This document shows, in pieces, positions 12,258-24,540 of a DNA stretch of 64,000 nucleotides (its first letter is position 1; every line of letters starts with the position of its first letter). This DNA is from Carya illinoinensis (taxonomy: Eukaryota; Streptophyta; Magnoliopsida; Fagales; Juglandaceae), in assembly GCF_018687715.1 (NCBI RefSeq), contig NC_056766.1, forward strand, positions 11,335,501-11,399,500. Direction: 5' to 3'. The position numbers were made by a program, and so were the translations under genes. The notes below the pieces were generated by a model that saw nothing but the letters and a program-made list of their open reading frames with translations, did not search any database and was not told the DNA's origin.

Positions 12258-15200
12258 ATGGCGCAGGGGAGACTGAGGTGCGGATGTTCGCACAGGAAAA
12301 CCACTTTGCTTGTTTGCTCTATCAACATTGTAATAGCTCTCTACGTTCTTCGCTTTCTTTATTCTTCTCTTTACATCTACACCGGTAACGTCTCCAGAAA
12401 CAGTAAGTCTCTATTTTCCCTTCCATCCGCTTGAGCTACAAGCAATTCTTCTCATTTTGGCTTTACCCACTTGATGTTTTGGAAATTTTGAGAAAACTCA
12501 GTTCCAAAGTTATACCTTTTTATTTTTATTTATTATTATTATTATTATTTTTAATTCTGTTTTTCAGTTGTTAATTATACGCCGGATCAGATTAGGAAGA
12601 TGGAAGAATCGATTCGGATTCGGAGAGCGTTCGAACCGTTGAAGCTTGTCAAATTGGTAAGATCCCTTTAGCTGGATGCATCTATTTGATTGGAATGCGA
12701 GGTATTGATGTGGTTTGAGCTATTGCTGCTTTCCTGGTTTTCCCTGAAATTCGTTGTTATGGCCAAAAGGTGAAGGAACTTGAGGAGGAGCTTTCTAGAG
12801 GAGAGGTTGTGGTTGAATTGTCACGGCCTTTGAAACAAAAGATAACCGATGAGATTTTGGAGAGATTGAGAAGCTTGGATGCTGGTGCCAACGTTACTGA
12901 GCAACGAGGTGGGTGCACTCTAATTTCATGGTAGTGAAGAAATTGTTTTCATTGTGGCACTGGGTGATAATTTTCTCAAACATTCAGTCGGCTATGTTTA
13001 AGATGTGGCGGTATGTTCTTTAAAGCATTCAATATCTTGTAGTTTCAGACTCTTTCAGTAAAGCGATTAGCCAATGTTTTACTAGTTCTAGAAATCTTGG
13101 CTTTCGAACCCCTGAGCCTGGTCATGCTAAGTTCATTCTTACCAATATTAGATACTTACCTCTGCGTTTCTACCAAGCACCTGTGTTATTGCTATCATCT
13201 TTATCACCTTTGTCTTGACACCAGCAACACCTTGGTCACCTCCATCACCGTGATTGGTTGACATATGGCATTGAAATATAGACACTGTGATTTTACTACT
13301 ACGAGGACTGCCACAATCCATCCAGACCATAATATGCATCGTTTTGATAAGAATAATAAGCATTGTGTTAAAATACAAATGGCCACTTTTGTAATCTGTT
13401 AAAATTTGAAGCTTTCATTATGTTAGGGTCAGTATACTTTGTTAGTTTCCTCTAGTTTGAAGAAATCATGCTGTGCTTAAGGGCCTTGGGAACACTTTTG
13501 CTTGTTTTTAACTTTATTGTATGCCTTAAACCTTTTCGGATTAATACAGTTCTTACTAATCAAAACAATTGACCAGCATCCAGAAAGTTGAATGTATTAT
13601 TTGATTAAGGTGTATACTATATATCAATCAAATACATCTCACCACTATCACATGATTGTTCTAACGAATAATAACAAATCATGGCTTGAGAAATTAAATT
13701 GAATTGGTTGTAATTGATTTCAATGGAATGAGTTTCCATGAATTTCTTGTATCATTGAACTAGCATGCTCAGGTGATGCTCTTGTATATGTCCTGTATAC
13801 TGGGCTTTTGTCCATTCTTATGATCAATAAATTTTTTTTACTGATCAAAAAACTTAAAATGAATGCTAAATATAGTCATATTCCTGTGTTGAGGTGTGAA
13901 AAGATGCAACCTTCATGTTATAGCGTTTGCAGTTGAACAATGAAGTGCCTACCTGCTTACCTTTTAACTTTTACAAATCAATACTCCAAATGCATCATTC
14001 TCTGACTCAGTAGCTTTTTCCAAAGTGCATAGTTGTGACCGCTTCTGAAACAATATCCCAGGGAAGGTACAGATTTTTATGTTTATTGAAAGAACTTATT
14101 AGCTGCTGGTATAATGGATAGCATATTTTCATTTTGCAGTATGCTGGATAAGATTTCGTTTTGATTCTTACATTACTTGATAGTTAGTAATTTGACTCTG
14201 TTTTTTGCTCATTCTTGCTTATCCTGTCAGTGTTGTTTTCTTAAACAAACAGAAGCAGTTGAAAGATGGCGCAGGGAAAAACTAGAAGTAGCTAAGCAGT
14301 TAACCTTTGAGAGAGGGACTTTAAATTCAACTATTCCGCATGAGGAAGGTGGTATGGTCTTTGCTGCCAGAGGCTGTTTCTTCAGTGTTTGAGGCTGTAT
14401 TCATAAATTATTGTTTGACTGATGGCTAATCTGAACTGTTTTTTTTTTTTTTTTGGCAGGGATGCTAGTCAGAGCCTTGGAGTCTGATTGGGCATTGCTA
14501 TCAGAAGAAATTGGCCTTTGGATGGCTGCTGAAGTCATTAACAAAGAGCATGATGATAAACCTGAGGGTGAAGAAGAACTAGGTAATTGCTCTGTCCAGC
14601 CTCACTCGCCTGTGTGCTCATCTCTCATCTCTTTTTCTTAAACCCCAAGAAAACCCAAATTTATTTTTCTTCTTAGGTAGCTGAAAATCACATGGCTTGT
14701 CTGCCATATTTCTAAAATGCACTGTACGTGATTTTGGTTTTGCGGAGATGTATGGTATCATTCACCAAGGTATATTTTCTTTTCTCCAGAGGACCAAATT
14801 TTACCCGGCAGGCCCATTCCACCTGAATGCCATGCTGAACTTCATGCAGATTATAGTGGTGCAGCTGTTAGATGGGGCCTTACCCACCATAAAGAAAGTG
14901 CAGCTGATTGCTGTCAAGCTTGCTTGGATCATGCTAAACTTGCCAAGCCAGGTGAAAAGAGATGTAATATATGGGTTTATTGCCCGTCCGAGACTGGGTG
15001 CCATTCTCCAGATATCTATGAACACAAACATCAGGAATGCTGGTTGAAATATGTTAGTAAACCTCTTCCTTAAATTGCAGTGTTTGCTCACTTAAATTGT
15101 GTTATCTTCCTGATTCACTCCAGGCTAATATTATTGGTTTTAACTATCGAAATGCAGGCAGAGAAGCCCAAACTTAATTTCAAGGACAAGTATACTGAAT

Positions 15201-15268
15201 CATATAGAAATTCACATCCAACTGCTCCCTTGGTTGTACCGTGGGTTTCTGGTGTTGTCAGTTCTTGA
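12258..15268 (+). CDS. PAN/Apple-like domain, Cys-rich single-pass membrane protein
   Basis: Seven exons: 12258-12402, 12568-12656, 12770-12908, 14253-14348 (or 14351), 14460-14582, 14790-15052 and 15158-15268. They encode about 321 residues with exactly matching phases and GT/AG borders. The N-terminus is short and basic (MAQGRLRCGCSHRKTT). It is followed by a hydrophobic segment at about residues 17-41 (LLVCSINIVIALYVLRFLY), consistent with a signal anchor and a lumenal/extracellular C-terminus. Residues 55-185 are charged and helical. The C-terminal part (about 205-285) is Cys-rich (CCQACLDH, CNIWVYC, ECWLKY), the spacing of PAN/Apple-like modules, which bind proteins or carbohydrate. The function of this plant family is not known to me. 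A TGA ends the frame after WVSGVVSS. Confidence 0.8.
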
Positions 15269-16084
15269 CTAGATGAGATTTTTTCTAACATTTATGTGGC
15301 AGACAATCAGCTTAGGATTGTGAGCTGCAGCATGTATTACCACCAAGAACAATCACGAAGCTCCCCGAGTTCAGGGAAAGAGAGGAAATAGGTAGAAAAA
15401 AAGAGGACGGGTGGTGATGGTATAGTTCTTTGTGTCGACAAATTTTTGTAACATTGGGTGGGGTTGTCTTGGTGCCGAAGTCTGGTGCTAAGGCTAGGTG
15501 ACATAGTTAGACATGAAAAATGCTTTATTTGGCAATTCAATTTCTGCAAAAATGATTCATTGTAGTTGGGATGTGAATTCATTCTATGGAAATGATTCGT
15601 AATTATGAGGATGTGAGTATTGAGGCACTGATAATTGCTCTCCCCCCACTCCCTCTCTCCCGCTGTGCAGAACTGTGCTGTCAAGCCAGGCTTCAGACAA
15701 GGCTTACTCAGAATTTGCTTAGTATTCTAAGGCTGCCTAGTCTTGCCTACAAAAATGAGGATTGGTTGGCTTATGACTGAATAATCTTTCAGTGGCTCCA
15801 AGGGACTTAATTGGAAAGGTTGGACTTTCTACTTAAAAACCCTTGAAGCTAATGCAGCTAAGGATTGCAATTATTATACAGTAGTTAATGCTCAAAACTT
15901 ATTTGTTTAAAGAGAAATGTTATTTTTGTCCTGAATTATATCACCTTCTCTCATATTTTAAGCGACTTTGTTTTATTTAAATGGTTGGCTTATGAAGCCA
16001 TTTATATGTATATCAGTCGTCGATATGACTGAGAATGATAAAATCCAGATCGAAGATAACATTGCCATATGTCACACTTCAGTA
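15269..16084. other. 3' flank of the PAN-domain gene
   Basis: Contains the probable 3' UTR. No second gene is supported. Short frames such as 15586-15780 look like chance. Confidence 0.4.
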
Positions 16085-16483
16085 CATCTATAGGGCTGGA
16101 CTGAAGTCTTTGTGGGCTTTGGTTTGGGGCAATAAAGATTTAGTGGGATGGGTTCAGTGGCTTCTATGGGCTTGGATGGATAATGTCTTTTCCTTAGTTT
16201 TATTATATTTCTTTATATAGGCTAGGTTTGTGTTTGTTAAGCCCAGTTGCTTATTCTCACTTAGGTTTGTTAGCTGTTGGTTTGGACTTAAAAGGCCTAT
16301 GGCCTCTACTTAGCTTTCCGTAGGGTCTTCATGGGAGTATATGTAGTCAATTGGAGAGTGTTAACGAATTAATCTAGATTATGACAGAACTTGTTTTGTT
16401 TCTCTCTCTCATTTTCATGGAGGAACTGCTCTCGAAAAAAGCAAATCAATGTTGCCTTTATTAAGTTCCTAAGGTGTGTTACA
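16085..16483 (+). repeat. 5' LTR (left boundary uncertain) of an old LTR retroelement
   Basis: From about 16219 to 16483 it aligns clearly with 25149-25441. Shared words include ggtttgttagc, tttggactt, aaggcc, ctctacttagctttc, agggtcttc, ggagagtgt and ggtgtgttaca. It ends in ACA. It is followed directly by agttggtattaaaaagac, a decayed copy of the TTGGTATCAGAGC primer-binding site. The left end is not defined. Confidence 0.65.
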
Positions 16484-16782
16484 AGTTGGTATTAAAAAGA
16501 CACCGCCGGTCTTTGTACTATCACGGAAGAAATTCTTGCATCCCTCTACAAAATCAGAGAATCAGTAGAACAAATATAAGAAAATCTCAAAATTCTCTAG
16601 TAGCGTGTAATTGATGGCAGGAAGGATTTTGAAGAAAAGTTTAACTATCTTGAGCAACATCTTCATGCATTGCAGGAATAGGAAGAATGATCCATGGAGG
16701 GTGATCTCGACAAAATTCCTCTTTCCCTGTTTTCAGAAATCCGAAATTGTTATCTCCATTTTCAAACCTCACTTCTCCTTCA
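16484..16782 (+). pseudogene. Decayed primer-binding site and gag-like leader
   Basis: Follows the LTR. The legible fragments KDFEEKFNYLEQHLHALQE and EEILASLYKIRESVEQI look like the coiled N-terminus of a gypsy gag, but are broken by stops. Confidence 0.4.
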
Positions 16783-16887
16783 ATGGCTGTACTTAACAAA
16801 AATCACGCCATGGTTGTAAAAGGAGGAGACCTAGCGTTCGTGATGGATCTTGGCATCACATACTCTTGTGTGAGCGTGTGGCAATAG
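16783..16887 (+). pseudogene. HSP70 N-terminal fragment
   Basis: A 34-codon fragment opens with ATG and contains FVMDLGITYSCVSVWQ before a stop. This closely resembles the phosphate-1 loop of HSP70 (IDLGTTYSCVGVWQ). After about 16890 the HSP70 match ends. It is a gene fragment, not a gene. Confidence 0.65.
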
Positions 16888-17113
16888 ACTCTAGCTATTC
16901 ATGTGCGAATTTTCGCCAAAAATACTCAGGTTTCATGATTTGTGTTGAGAGAGTTGACCTTGGGGGTTTCATATTCAGGCACACCATTGCACATACTCGA
17001 GTTAGGCAAAAGGCTTATCATATTCATCGCCTACTCTGGCCTCTCATAGATCTATCCCGCAACCAACCCTCCACCCGCAAGATCAACTCCAAGCCTACAA
17101 TTCCCTCAAGGTC

Positions 17114-17116
<3 letters not shown>

Positions 17117-17197
<81 letters not shown>
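17117..17197. repeat. (CT)n(TA)n microsatellite
   Basis: About 32 uninterrupted CT units are followed by about 8 TA units. Likely length-variable. Confidence 0.97.
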
Positions 17198-17229
17198 TCA
17201 TATTTCATACACCAAGACTACAACAAAAG

Positions 17230-17870
17230 AAATCCCAAATTGCGTTTGGTAATGGTAGCCCTTGCTATGGTAATGGACCTATAAAGCCTTCGTTTGAGCC
17301 ATCACCTTCATTCCTTTCCACCAGATCAGACCTTCATAGCATCTCAATGGGCTGGACCTCTAACAAGGACCACCTTTACATCTGCCTAAAGTCATTGCAA
17401 CTGGAATCCTCTCACCTAATCTTCATTCTTGTAGCCTGTGTAGGGCTCTGTGACGCTGCCCTTAACCACCGCGCTGGCTTTTTCCACTTTTCTCTCGGTG
17501 CTGTTCTCTCGCGTATGGTTGACATCAACCCACCTAACCAATAGGGCCTCATCTTTACTAGAAAGCAACTTGAGGGTGCTCGTACCCTAGCTGTGGTGCA
17601 ACAGTACACGGTGGAATGGTTGGTGGTTGTAAACCAGTACCACCTAGACATCCTGATCCCTTCCTCCAATCTTTATGCACCTCATTCTCTCCCAAGAGCC
17701 CCTCTAGTCGTTGAGTCCTTGTCTTGCTCGACGATCTCGCCCTCAATTCATCTCACTGCGTTTACTTCAAGTCCCTTTAGTGGGTTCGAGCTCGATTTCA
17801 AGCTTGTAGATGACCTTAAGATCGGGTTGCAGCGTTACGGCCAATATCTATAGAACTGCATGATCTTGTT
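17230..17870 (+). pseudogene. Coding-like fragment of unknown origin in gene patchwork
   Basis: Balanced base composition, unlike the surrounding AT-rich DNA. Translated text is protein-like across frames, e.g. GLCDAALNHRAGFFHF and FELDFKLVDDLKIGLQRYG, with stops between. I do not recognise the source gene. Lying between an HSP70 and an SR-protein fragment, it is probably another captured exon set. Confidence 0.3.
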
Positions 17871-17894
17871 TTGATCTAATAAGAGAACTTTCCA

Positions 17895-18250
17895 TTGAGT
17901 GTGGAGTTGATTTTGATGAGGACTAGGCATATATGGTTGAGTTAACAGTGGAGGACTTGTTTTACAATTATGGAATCTAAACCCACATTGATATGAAGGT
18001 ATTGCCTAGGCCCTCGGGTAATGCTTTTGTTGAGTTTGGAGACGCTTAAGATGCTGAAGATGCCATTCATGGCCATGATGGCTATGATCTTGATGGGTAT
18101 CGGCTACGGGTGGAACTTGCACATGATGGCCATGGGCATCCATCATTAAGAGATCGTTATAGTAGTCATGGTAGTGGGTGGAGTGGATGTGGTGGAGTAT
18201 CCAGGCTCTCTGAATTTCGTGTGCTCGTTACTAGATTGCCCTCCCCCTTA
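17895..18250 (+). pseudogene. SR splicing factor (SF2/ASF, SR30/SR34 type) RRM fragment
   Basis: The plus-strand reading gives VEDLFYNYG, then THIDMKVLPRPSGNAFVEF, then [20 protein letters not shown], then VELAHDG. A Gly/Ser/Arg hinge ([16 protein letters not shown]) and [12 protein letters not shown] follow. This is the end of RRM1, the Gly-rich hinge and the start of RRM2 of plant SF2/ASF-like SR proteins. At least two in-frame stops break it. No introns are present over a region that normally spans exon joins, suggesting a cDNA-derived copy. The match ends at about 18245. Confidence 0.78.
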
Positions 18251-18489
18251 AAAGTTATGATTTTGGGTTATGATCAAAAGGGATGGCCAGCTATAGAAAT
18301 TGAGCTATTCAAAGTTATGATTGCTTCTAAAGACTCAAAACTAGATGAGGTGACTACGATGGGTGTTTTCTCTTCTTGTTGACATCTTGGGGGCATTAAA
18401 ACTAGGTATGGTTGTGAACATCGTTGTTGAAAACATATTAAACTCAGCATCTCAGGTAACAATTATTTGATAGTCATGTGGTCTAGAGG

Positions 18490-18545
18490 TGGGAGCATGG
18501 AAGACGCTAAGAGGATATTTCACAAATGGCGATGAGATGTTGTTT
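18490..18545 (+). pseudogene. Possible PPR-repeat fragment
   Basis: GSMEDAKRIFHKWR followed by a stop and DVVFY resembles one pentatricopeptide repeat (..DAKRIFDKM..RDVVSYN). It is very short, so the call is weak. Confidence 0.3.
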
Positions 18546-18649
18546 TCTACTATCAACAGGACTTACAACTCATTTCCCCTTTGATAGAAGAAGGGGAAAA
18601 ACACTTGAGGGAAATCATTTCGTTAGCAAAATTTGAGATAATGTATTTC

Positions 18650-19190
18650 ACCTCCTTGATTTTGCTTCGATTTTAACGGGGTTGTTCATGATGATGGAGA
18701 AAAGCTGTTTGAATTCAAGACATATTATGAGCAAGTTAATGAGGGGCTTGATAGAGCTAAAATGACAATGAAGAGGGGTGAAATAGCCTTGTTGACTATC
18801 GCACCAGAATATGAATTGGGCTTTTCTCAGTCTTAATAGGTATTGGCTGTGGTTCCTCTTAACTTTATTGTTTTCTATGAGGTTGAGCTGGTATCTTTTG
18901 TGAAGGAGAAGAAATTATGGGGTATGAACATGCAAGAAGAAATTGAAGCTGCTGGTGCAAAGAAGGAAAAAGGAAATGTGCTACCCAAGGCTGGTAAATT
19001 TGTCAAGGTTCCCAAGAGATATGAAAAGGCTGTGAAGTATATCGAGTATGATTTTTCCTTTGATGACGAGGAGAAAAAACAGGCCAAGGTAGTTAGGGGT
19101 GCCTAGAATCTGAACAATGTGGCTTGCAAGTTGAAGTTAGAAAAATACAAGGAAGCGGAAAAATTATGAACCAAGGCATTAGAACTTGAG
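18650..19190 (+). pseudogene. FKBP62/ROF1-type peptidyl-prolyl isomerase fragment
   Basis: A continuous intronless match to the end of the third FKBP domain and the start of the TPR region of large plant FKBPs: LFEFKTYYEQVNEGLDRAKM, GEIALLTIAPEYELG, then after a stop LAVVPLNFIVFYEVELVSFV, EEIEAAGAKKEKGN, RYEKAVKYIEYDFSFDDEEK and CKLKLEKYKEAEKL. Stops occur near 18835, 19106 and 19168. Intact homologues have several introns here, so this is a retro-copied piece. It breaks off at the truncated gypsy element at about 19180-19200. Confidence 0.85.
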
Positions 19191-20798
19191 AAGAGTAGAC
19201 AAATATTTGATAAAATTATTGATACTGCTAAGAGGCACATGCTTGGACATGGTGGGTATCATGCATGGGCCACCCTCCAAGATACACACCGAGTTGTAGT
19301 GGGGAAGTGACACTACATTGAACTGTCTTAAGAACTCCATCCCCAACACAATGTTAAAATCATCCATTGGAGCGACAGAGAAGTCCACCATACCTTTTCA
19401 AGTGCCAAGTTGTAGCTCCACCCCGTGAGCTATACCGTCAAGGGGTTTGGCCTCGAAATTTACAGTCTTCAGCCATCCTTGACCCTTCTTAAGAGGAATC
19501 CCTAGCTGTGTGGCCTCTTCCTTCTTGATGAAATTGTGAGAAGCTCCTGAGTTGACCATGGCATGACTCTTCTTCCCATTGACGAGTACCTCTACAAACA
19601 TCAAAGATCCATTCTTAGTGCTTGGCTTCGTGCTTGCCTTGAGGGAGTTGAGAAGTTGTAGACACCCCAAGTGCGACTTTTCTTGAACTTCCTTTTCTTC
19701 CAACATGGCATTGAGGGCCTTCCTCTTAGGACAATCTCTAGCCCAATGTGGTCCGTCACAAAGGAAGCAAGCATCCTTCGGCTTTTTATCTTTGGAATGG
19801 TCTTTCTTGCCCTTTTTTGATGTTGAAGGCTTGTCTCCTCGGTCTTTGTACTGCGAGGGCTTGAACCCCTTCTCTCCCCCTCCCTTACTGTGATTATCCT
19901 TTGACGACTTGGGCTTTGAAGAGTTGTTATTCTTATGATACTCAAATTCTTCTAAGGTTTCTGCCACTGTTAGGGCGGTGGAGATGTCGTTGACTCCACG
20001 ACGCTTGAGTTCTTGAGCCACCCAAGACTTGAGACCATCGATGAAGTTGAAGATGAGATCTTCTTCACTCATGTTTGTGATTTGAAACATGAGGGCAGAA
20101 AATTCCTCAACATAGTTGCAGATAGAAGATGTGTGTTTCAACTCCTTCATTCTCTTCTGCGCATTAATAGCCACATTCTCAGGATAGAATTGCCTTTTGA
20201 GTTCATGCTTGAACTCTTCCCATGAGTCAATGGTGCAAGTACCCTTCTCTATCTCACTATGCTTATGACGCTACCAAGTACCAGCAAGATTAGTAAGGTA
20301 GAGAGAGGCAGTACGTACCTTGACATGCTCATCTTGCATGTTCAAAGCTTCAAAGTAGCGCTCCATGTGCCACATGTAGTTGTCTAGTTCTTTGGCATCC
20401 CGCTTGCCATCAAACTCTTTTGGTTTGGGGGTATCCACCCTTGGTGTCGCTATCATTCCAGCTTCGATGGCGCTCCCATTGGCCACTGCCTGCTTGCACA
20501 TGGTCCAATCCGCATTGGTTTCCTCCAAACTGACGCGGTATTCCTCCATTTGCTCTTGGAGTTTTGTTAGCTTCCCAAGACCTGGTCTTGGAAAGCAACG
20601 TTCTCAATATGCTGTGCCTCGAAGGTGGGGTTGATGATGCTTAGAATGGACTCCTTGAGAGATTCAGATTGTCCTTCCAATCCTAGCTCCTCCAAACCTT
20701 ACTCCATGATGTCAAGTCGGTTCTTGACATCCGCTACCACCACCTCCATCCTCGTCACAGTGTTGTCAAGGGTGTTCACCTCCCTGTGAGACTGATCC
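19179..20798 (-). pseudogene. Gypsy gag (main part) and protease, broken
   Basis: Sense reading: coiled gag segment, capsid text (KPKEFDGKRDAKELDNYMWH, RYFEALNMQDEHVKV, then KHTSSICNYVEEFSALMFQI), a Lys/Ser-rich linker, a CCHC zinc knuckle (CFLCDGPHWARDC), then the retropepsin motif AMVNSGASHNFI. There the catalytic Asp is replaced by Asn. IVLGMEFLRQF follows. Stops at about 20269 and 19396 fall where Trp codons are expected. Gag would package RNA. This copy cannot make a working protease. Confidence 0.85.
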
Positions 20799-23700
20799 TG
20801 TAACAGCCCGCTAGAAATTTAATTGTGAAATTTCTATTAGCTTTAGGAACCTCGTGAAAACCCCATAAGTTTTCACGAATCGACTAATTGTATAGGTTTT
20901 AGCCTGTCAATATAGTTAGTGTTATCACTCACTTTGGAGCCAAAAATGCGATTTTAATTATTTGAGATAGTTAGAAGTGTCAGAATACATTATAGTCTAC
21001 ACCACTAGGCTTAATTGAATATTTAGGATTTTTCAGTACTAAGTTTATTACGTTTATTTTTGGAGTGAATAGTAACCTCGGTAAATGTACTAAGTGCAGT
21101 GTTTTCAAAATCACAGTGTGTAATGTCCAAATTAGGTTAGCGAAATTTTATTTGGACACTTGGCAAGATCTTAACCACACATAATTAATAGTATTAGATA
21201 CTTGGTACAAAAGAAACCATTAGATGGAATTGTGAAGGAAATCAAGGTGTGAGATCATGACACCTAAGCAAAATCTTTTTCATCTGATCAACCAAATTGA
21301 GGCCCACTAAGGCCCACGAATTTGGCCACCTTGGCAAGGCTTCTTGAAGAAGTTTCCTCCCCCACTTGGCAGATCATTCATTGCCACAAGCTGCACTCAA
21401 TAGTATGGAGGAACCCACCCCATCAAGCACCATGCCCCATAGCTTTTGTCCTTTGCCCCCCACTATCCTTCACTTCATGTTGTACGTATACCTCCACTCA
21501 ATGATCATTAAGGTCCAAATAATCCCCCAACAGAAGTCTTGAGTCGTGCAAGACACTTTTAATTCACTTTAATAATTTCTTCACCCCGTTCTTAGAGAGA
21601 AACGCAAAAGAGCTCTCGGATAGATTTATGGGTCTTTTTTGCGTGGAGATTTTTAACCATTTGTATGTATTTTCACACAATGACTCCTTTATAAAAGTTG
21701 TTCCTCTTTGAGTATAGTTTCCGTAGATGTATTTTTCGTATCATTCCATAGTCATTGGTTCAGTAAAAAGTATTTTTAACCATGGAAAGGTCATTCTAGG
21801 CGTGAATCTGGAGAGTATGTTATGTTTTGGAGTTTTTGACCAATCTAATGGACATATCTTGGTCCGAAAATTTTATGGAGTGTTCTTAGCATGTGTTTAA
21901 GAGTTTTCATTGAGGTTTTGTTACATGATTAAAGCTTTTGATGATAAATTTTCTTAGATCTAGAAACTTAAAAACTGGAAGTGGCAAAACAGTTTTTATT
22001 TGGAGAAAGTTTGAATATTTCGATGTTTGATCTTACTCTAAAGGCTTTGATATTTTTATATGATGATCCTAAGTCTCTTATTTTCATGTTAGAATGTTAT
22101 TTTGGAGATATTTAATATTAGTTTCAAATATATGATTTTTCTATGCAAGATGATTTCGGTTAGGCCTAAGATTTGATGTTTTTGGATTAGATCCATGTTT
22201 TATTTTTTTTCTAGTTATTTGATTTTAAGTTTGATGGTTGGATCCTATTTAAGACACATCATTAAACCATGTGATACTTTATTTCGAAGATCTCACCTTC
22301 TTAAGCCATTGATCAAGAGATTTATCAAAACTAGTTGAGGAAAATGTTTATGTTTTTAGACTAAGTGTAAAACCAAAAACTTCAAATGTTATTTTGTGAT
22401 TTTGGTGACTTTAGTTTGATGATTTAAAGCATGGTTGATATTAGGATGATATTGTGAATATGTTAGAAGTAAGATTTGATTTTTGAAATTCTTGGAGATG
22501 TTTTGATTTAAGGTCAAAACTTGTGATTCAAGTGCTTGGATTTTTTTACAAAAAAAGTTTGGTGTTGATTATTAGCTTTTTCTAAATGGATGTTTTAAGT
22601 ATGGTTTTGAACTTAGGATTGGAAGATGTTTGTTGCAAAACTTTGGTTTAAGAATGAGTTTTGAAATTGGAAGGAATTGCAACAAAAATCAAGAGAAATG
22701 GCCTATGGATGTTTCGGCCATAGTGTATCTTCCATAGTTGTGATTAGTTTTAAATTTTTCTAAATTGATATATGAATTGAGGATAAAATTTACATGAGGC
22801 ATGTAAATTTTGGTGACTTTTGGAGTTAGTATGCAAAATCCTTAAGTTATGGGTAAAACGGTTATTTTCCTACATGCAGAGAGTAAAATAGAAATTTTAC
22901 TCTTTAAGTTAGTATTTTCCATATTTCAATTTATTAGTGATTTAGTTCTAACTTTTAGAATCACTAATTACAGTTCCTCGTGATCGCGCTTAAGGTTTTA
23001 TAAGAAACGCGGAGATCGAGGTAAGTTAGCTTTTAACTTACTAGCAGTCTACTGTATATGTGTGCTAAGTAAAGGAGCTATAGTGTATGTATGTGTGTTA
23101 TAATATATGTCATGCCATGTCAAGTCATCACGTAATTGTTTGTTATACAGAATTTATTCTGTCATCAGTTTTTATCTGTTACATAATATATTCTGTCATG
23201 TATTGCTGTACATTACAAGTACATCATGCTAAGTATGCCATCTATTATATGTATGTCAAGTCATGTAATATTCACTGTTGCAAGTATGTCATGTTAAATA
23301 TGTTATCTATTATATGTTATGCCATGTTACGAAATATTTCTATCTCAAGTTGGTCATGTATTTCAAGTTATGTTCAAGTCACGTTATGTTACGTCAGGGC
23401 TTCAGTCCTTTCGTATTCCAGTCACATTTCATCTTGATTACTTATGTATGGGGTCACAGCAATTGTGATGCATACACTACGTGAGACACAACAATTGTGA
23501 CATATAGAATACATGGGGCCACAACAATTGTGGAGTATGTATTTTTTATGTTAAGTCAAGTTTGTGTAGAATACATGGAGCCACAACAACTGTGGAGTAT
23601 GTATTTACACGTAGAATATATGGGGCCACAACAACTGTGGAGTATATATTTTTCATGTTAAGTCAAGTTTGTATAGAATACATGGGGCCACAACAACTGT

Positions 23701-24535
23701 GGAGTATGTATTTACACGTAGAATACATGGAGCCACAACAACTGTGGAGTATGTATTTTTCATGATAAGTCAAGTTTCATATCACGTTCATGTTAAGTCA
23801 AGTTTCAGAACAAGTTCATGATAAATTAAGTTTCATATCATGTTCATGTTAATTCAAGTTTCAGAGCAAGTTCATGCTAAGTCAAGTTTCAAATCAAGTT
23901 CATGTCAAGTCAAGTTTAGTTCATGTTTCAATTTAAGTTATGTCAATTATGCTATGTTGTACGCTAAGTTATACTTTAATTACTTATGAATTTGATTATG
24001 CATTTATGCTTTTACTGTCATCCATGCATCATTAGCTTGTGTGGAAGTTTTTTGATAACTTACTGAGATTTGTAATCAAATCTCACTTTGGTAGTCTCAA
24101 CTACCATTCCCCCTGAATGGTAGATCTTGTTACAGGACTTGAAAGAGAATCAGGAGCTGATCAACTAGACATAGTTGACTAAGCGACGGTGCGACATCAA
24201 TGTTAATATAGTAATTAACGTAAATTACTACTTGTACGATTGAGTTGCATCTCTAGTACTTTTTGGATCATAACCATTTTGGACTAGTGTTGTTATCCTA
24301 GTTGTTCAATGGGTTTTCATGTATGAAGTATGTTTTAAGCATTTGGGATAATTTCAATTTGGTGCATAGTATTGTTAAAGAAAAAAATTTATCCGTTGCG
24401 AATATTGCATATTGTTAGATGCATGTTAGGAACATTGCATCTTATATGTCATGAACGGGGGCATGTAACCTTGTGTTGCATGTCTTGACGCTTCAAATGT
24501 CCATCCAATCCCAAATGGAATTTGGGGGCGTCACA
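20799..24535. mobile_element. Solo LTR (3.74 kb) nested in the gypsy gag
   Basis: Begins TGTAACAGCCCGCTAG and ends GGGGGCGTCACA. It is flanked by gatcc (20794-20798) and gatct (24536-24540), a 5-bp duplication with one change. Removing it rejoins the gag reading of the host element. No primer-binding site, gag or pol was found inside. Read from the right end, it starts TGTGACGCCCCCAAATTCC, as in long LTRs of Tekay/Del-type chromoviruses, so the sense strand is probably minus. Confidence 0.75.
23440..23770. repeat. Minisatellite inside the solo LTR
   Basis: Repeats of gaatacatgg(g/a)gccacaacaa(c/t)tgtgg plus agtatgtattt, about 45-115 bp apart depending on the spacer. At least six copies are present. 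The core contains the inverted pair CCACAACA(A/C)(T/C)TGTGG, a small hairpin. The block 23770-23940 continues with a looser caagtttcat/gttcatg array. Confidence 0.85.
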
Positions 24536-24540
24536 GATCT

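Noticed and set aside
16866..17252. 128-codon plus frame across the (CT)n microsatellite
   Set aside because: Its C-terminal third is a run of Ser-Leu from the CT repeat, and its start lies inside the HSP70 fragment. It is not a gene.
19601..19945. Alternative minus-strand frame inside gypsy gag
   Set aside because: It is an out-of-frame shadow of the gag zinc-knuckle region.
23087..23765. Plus-strand frames in the solo LTR minisatellite
   Set aside because: Translations merely repeat the minisatellite unit.
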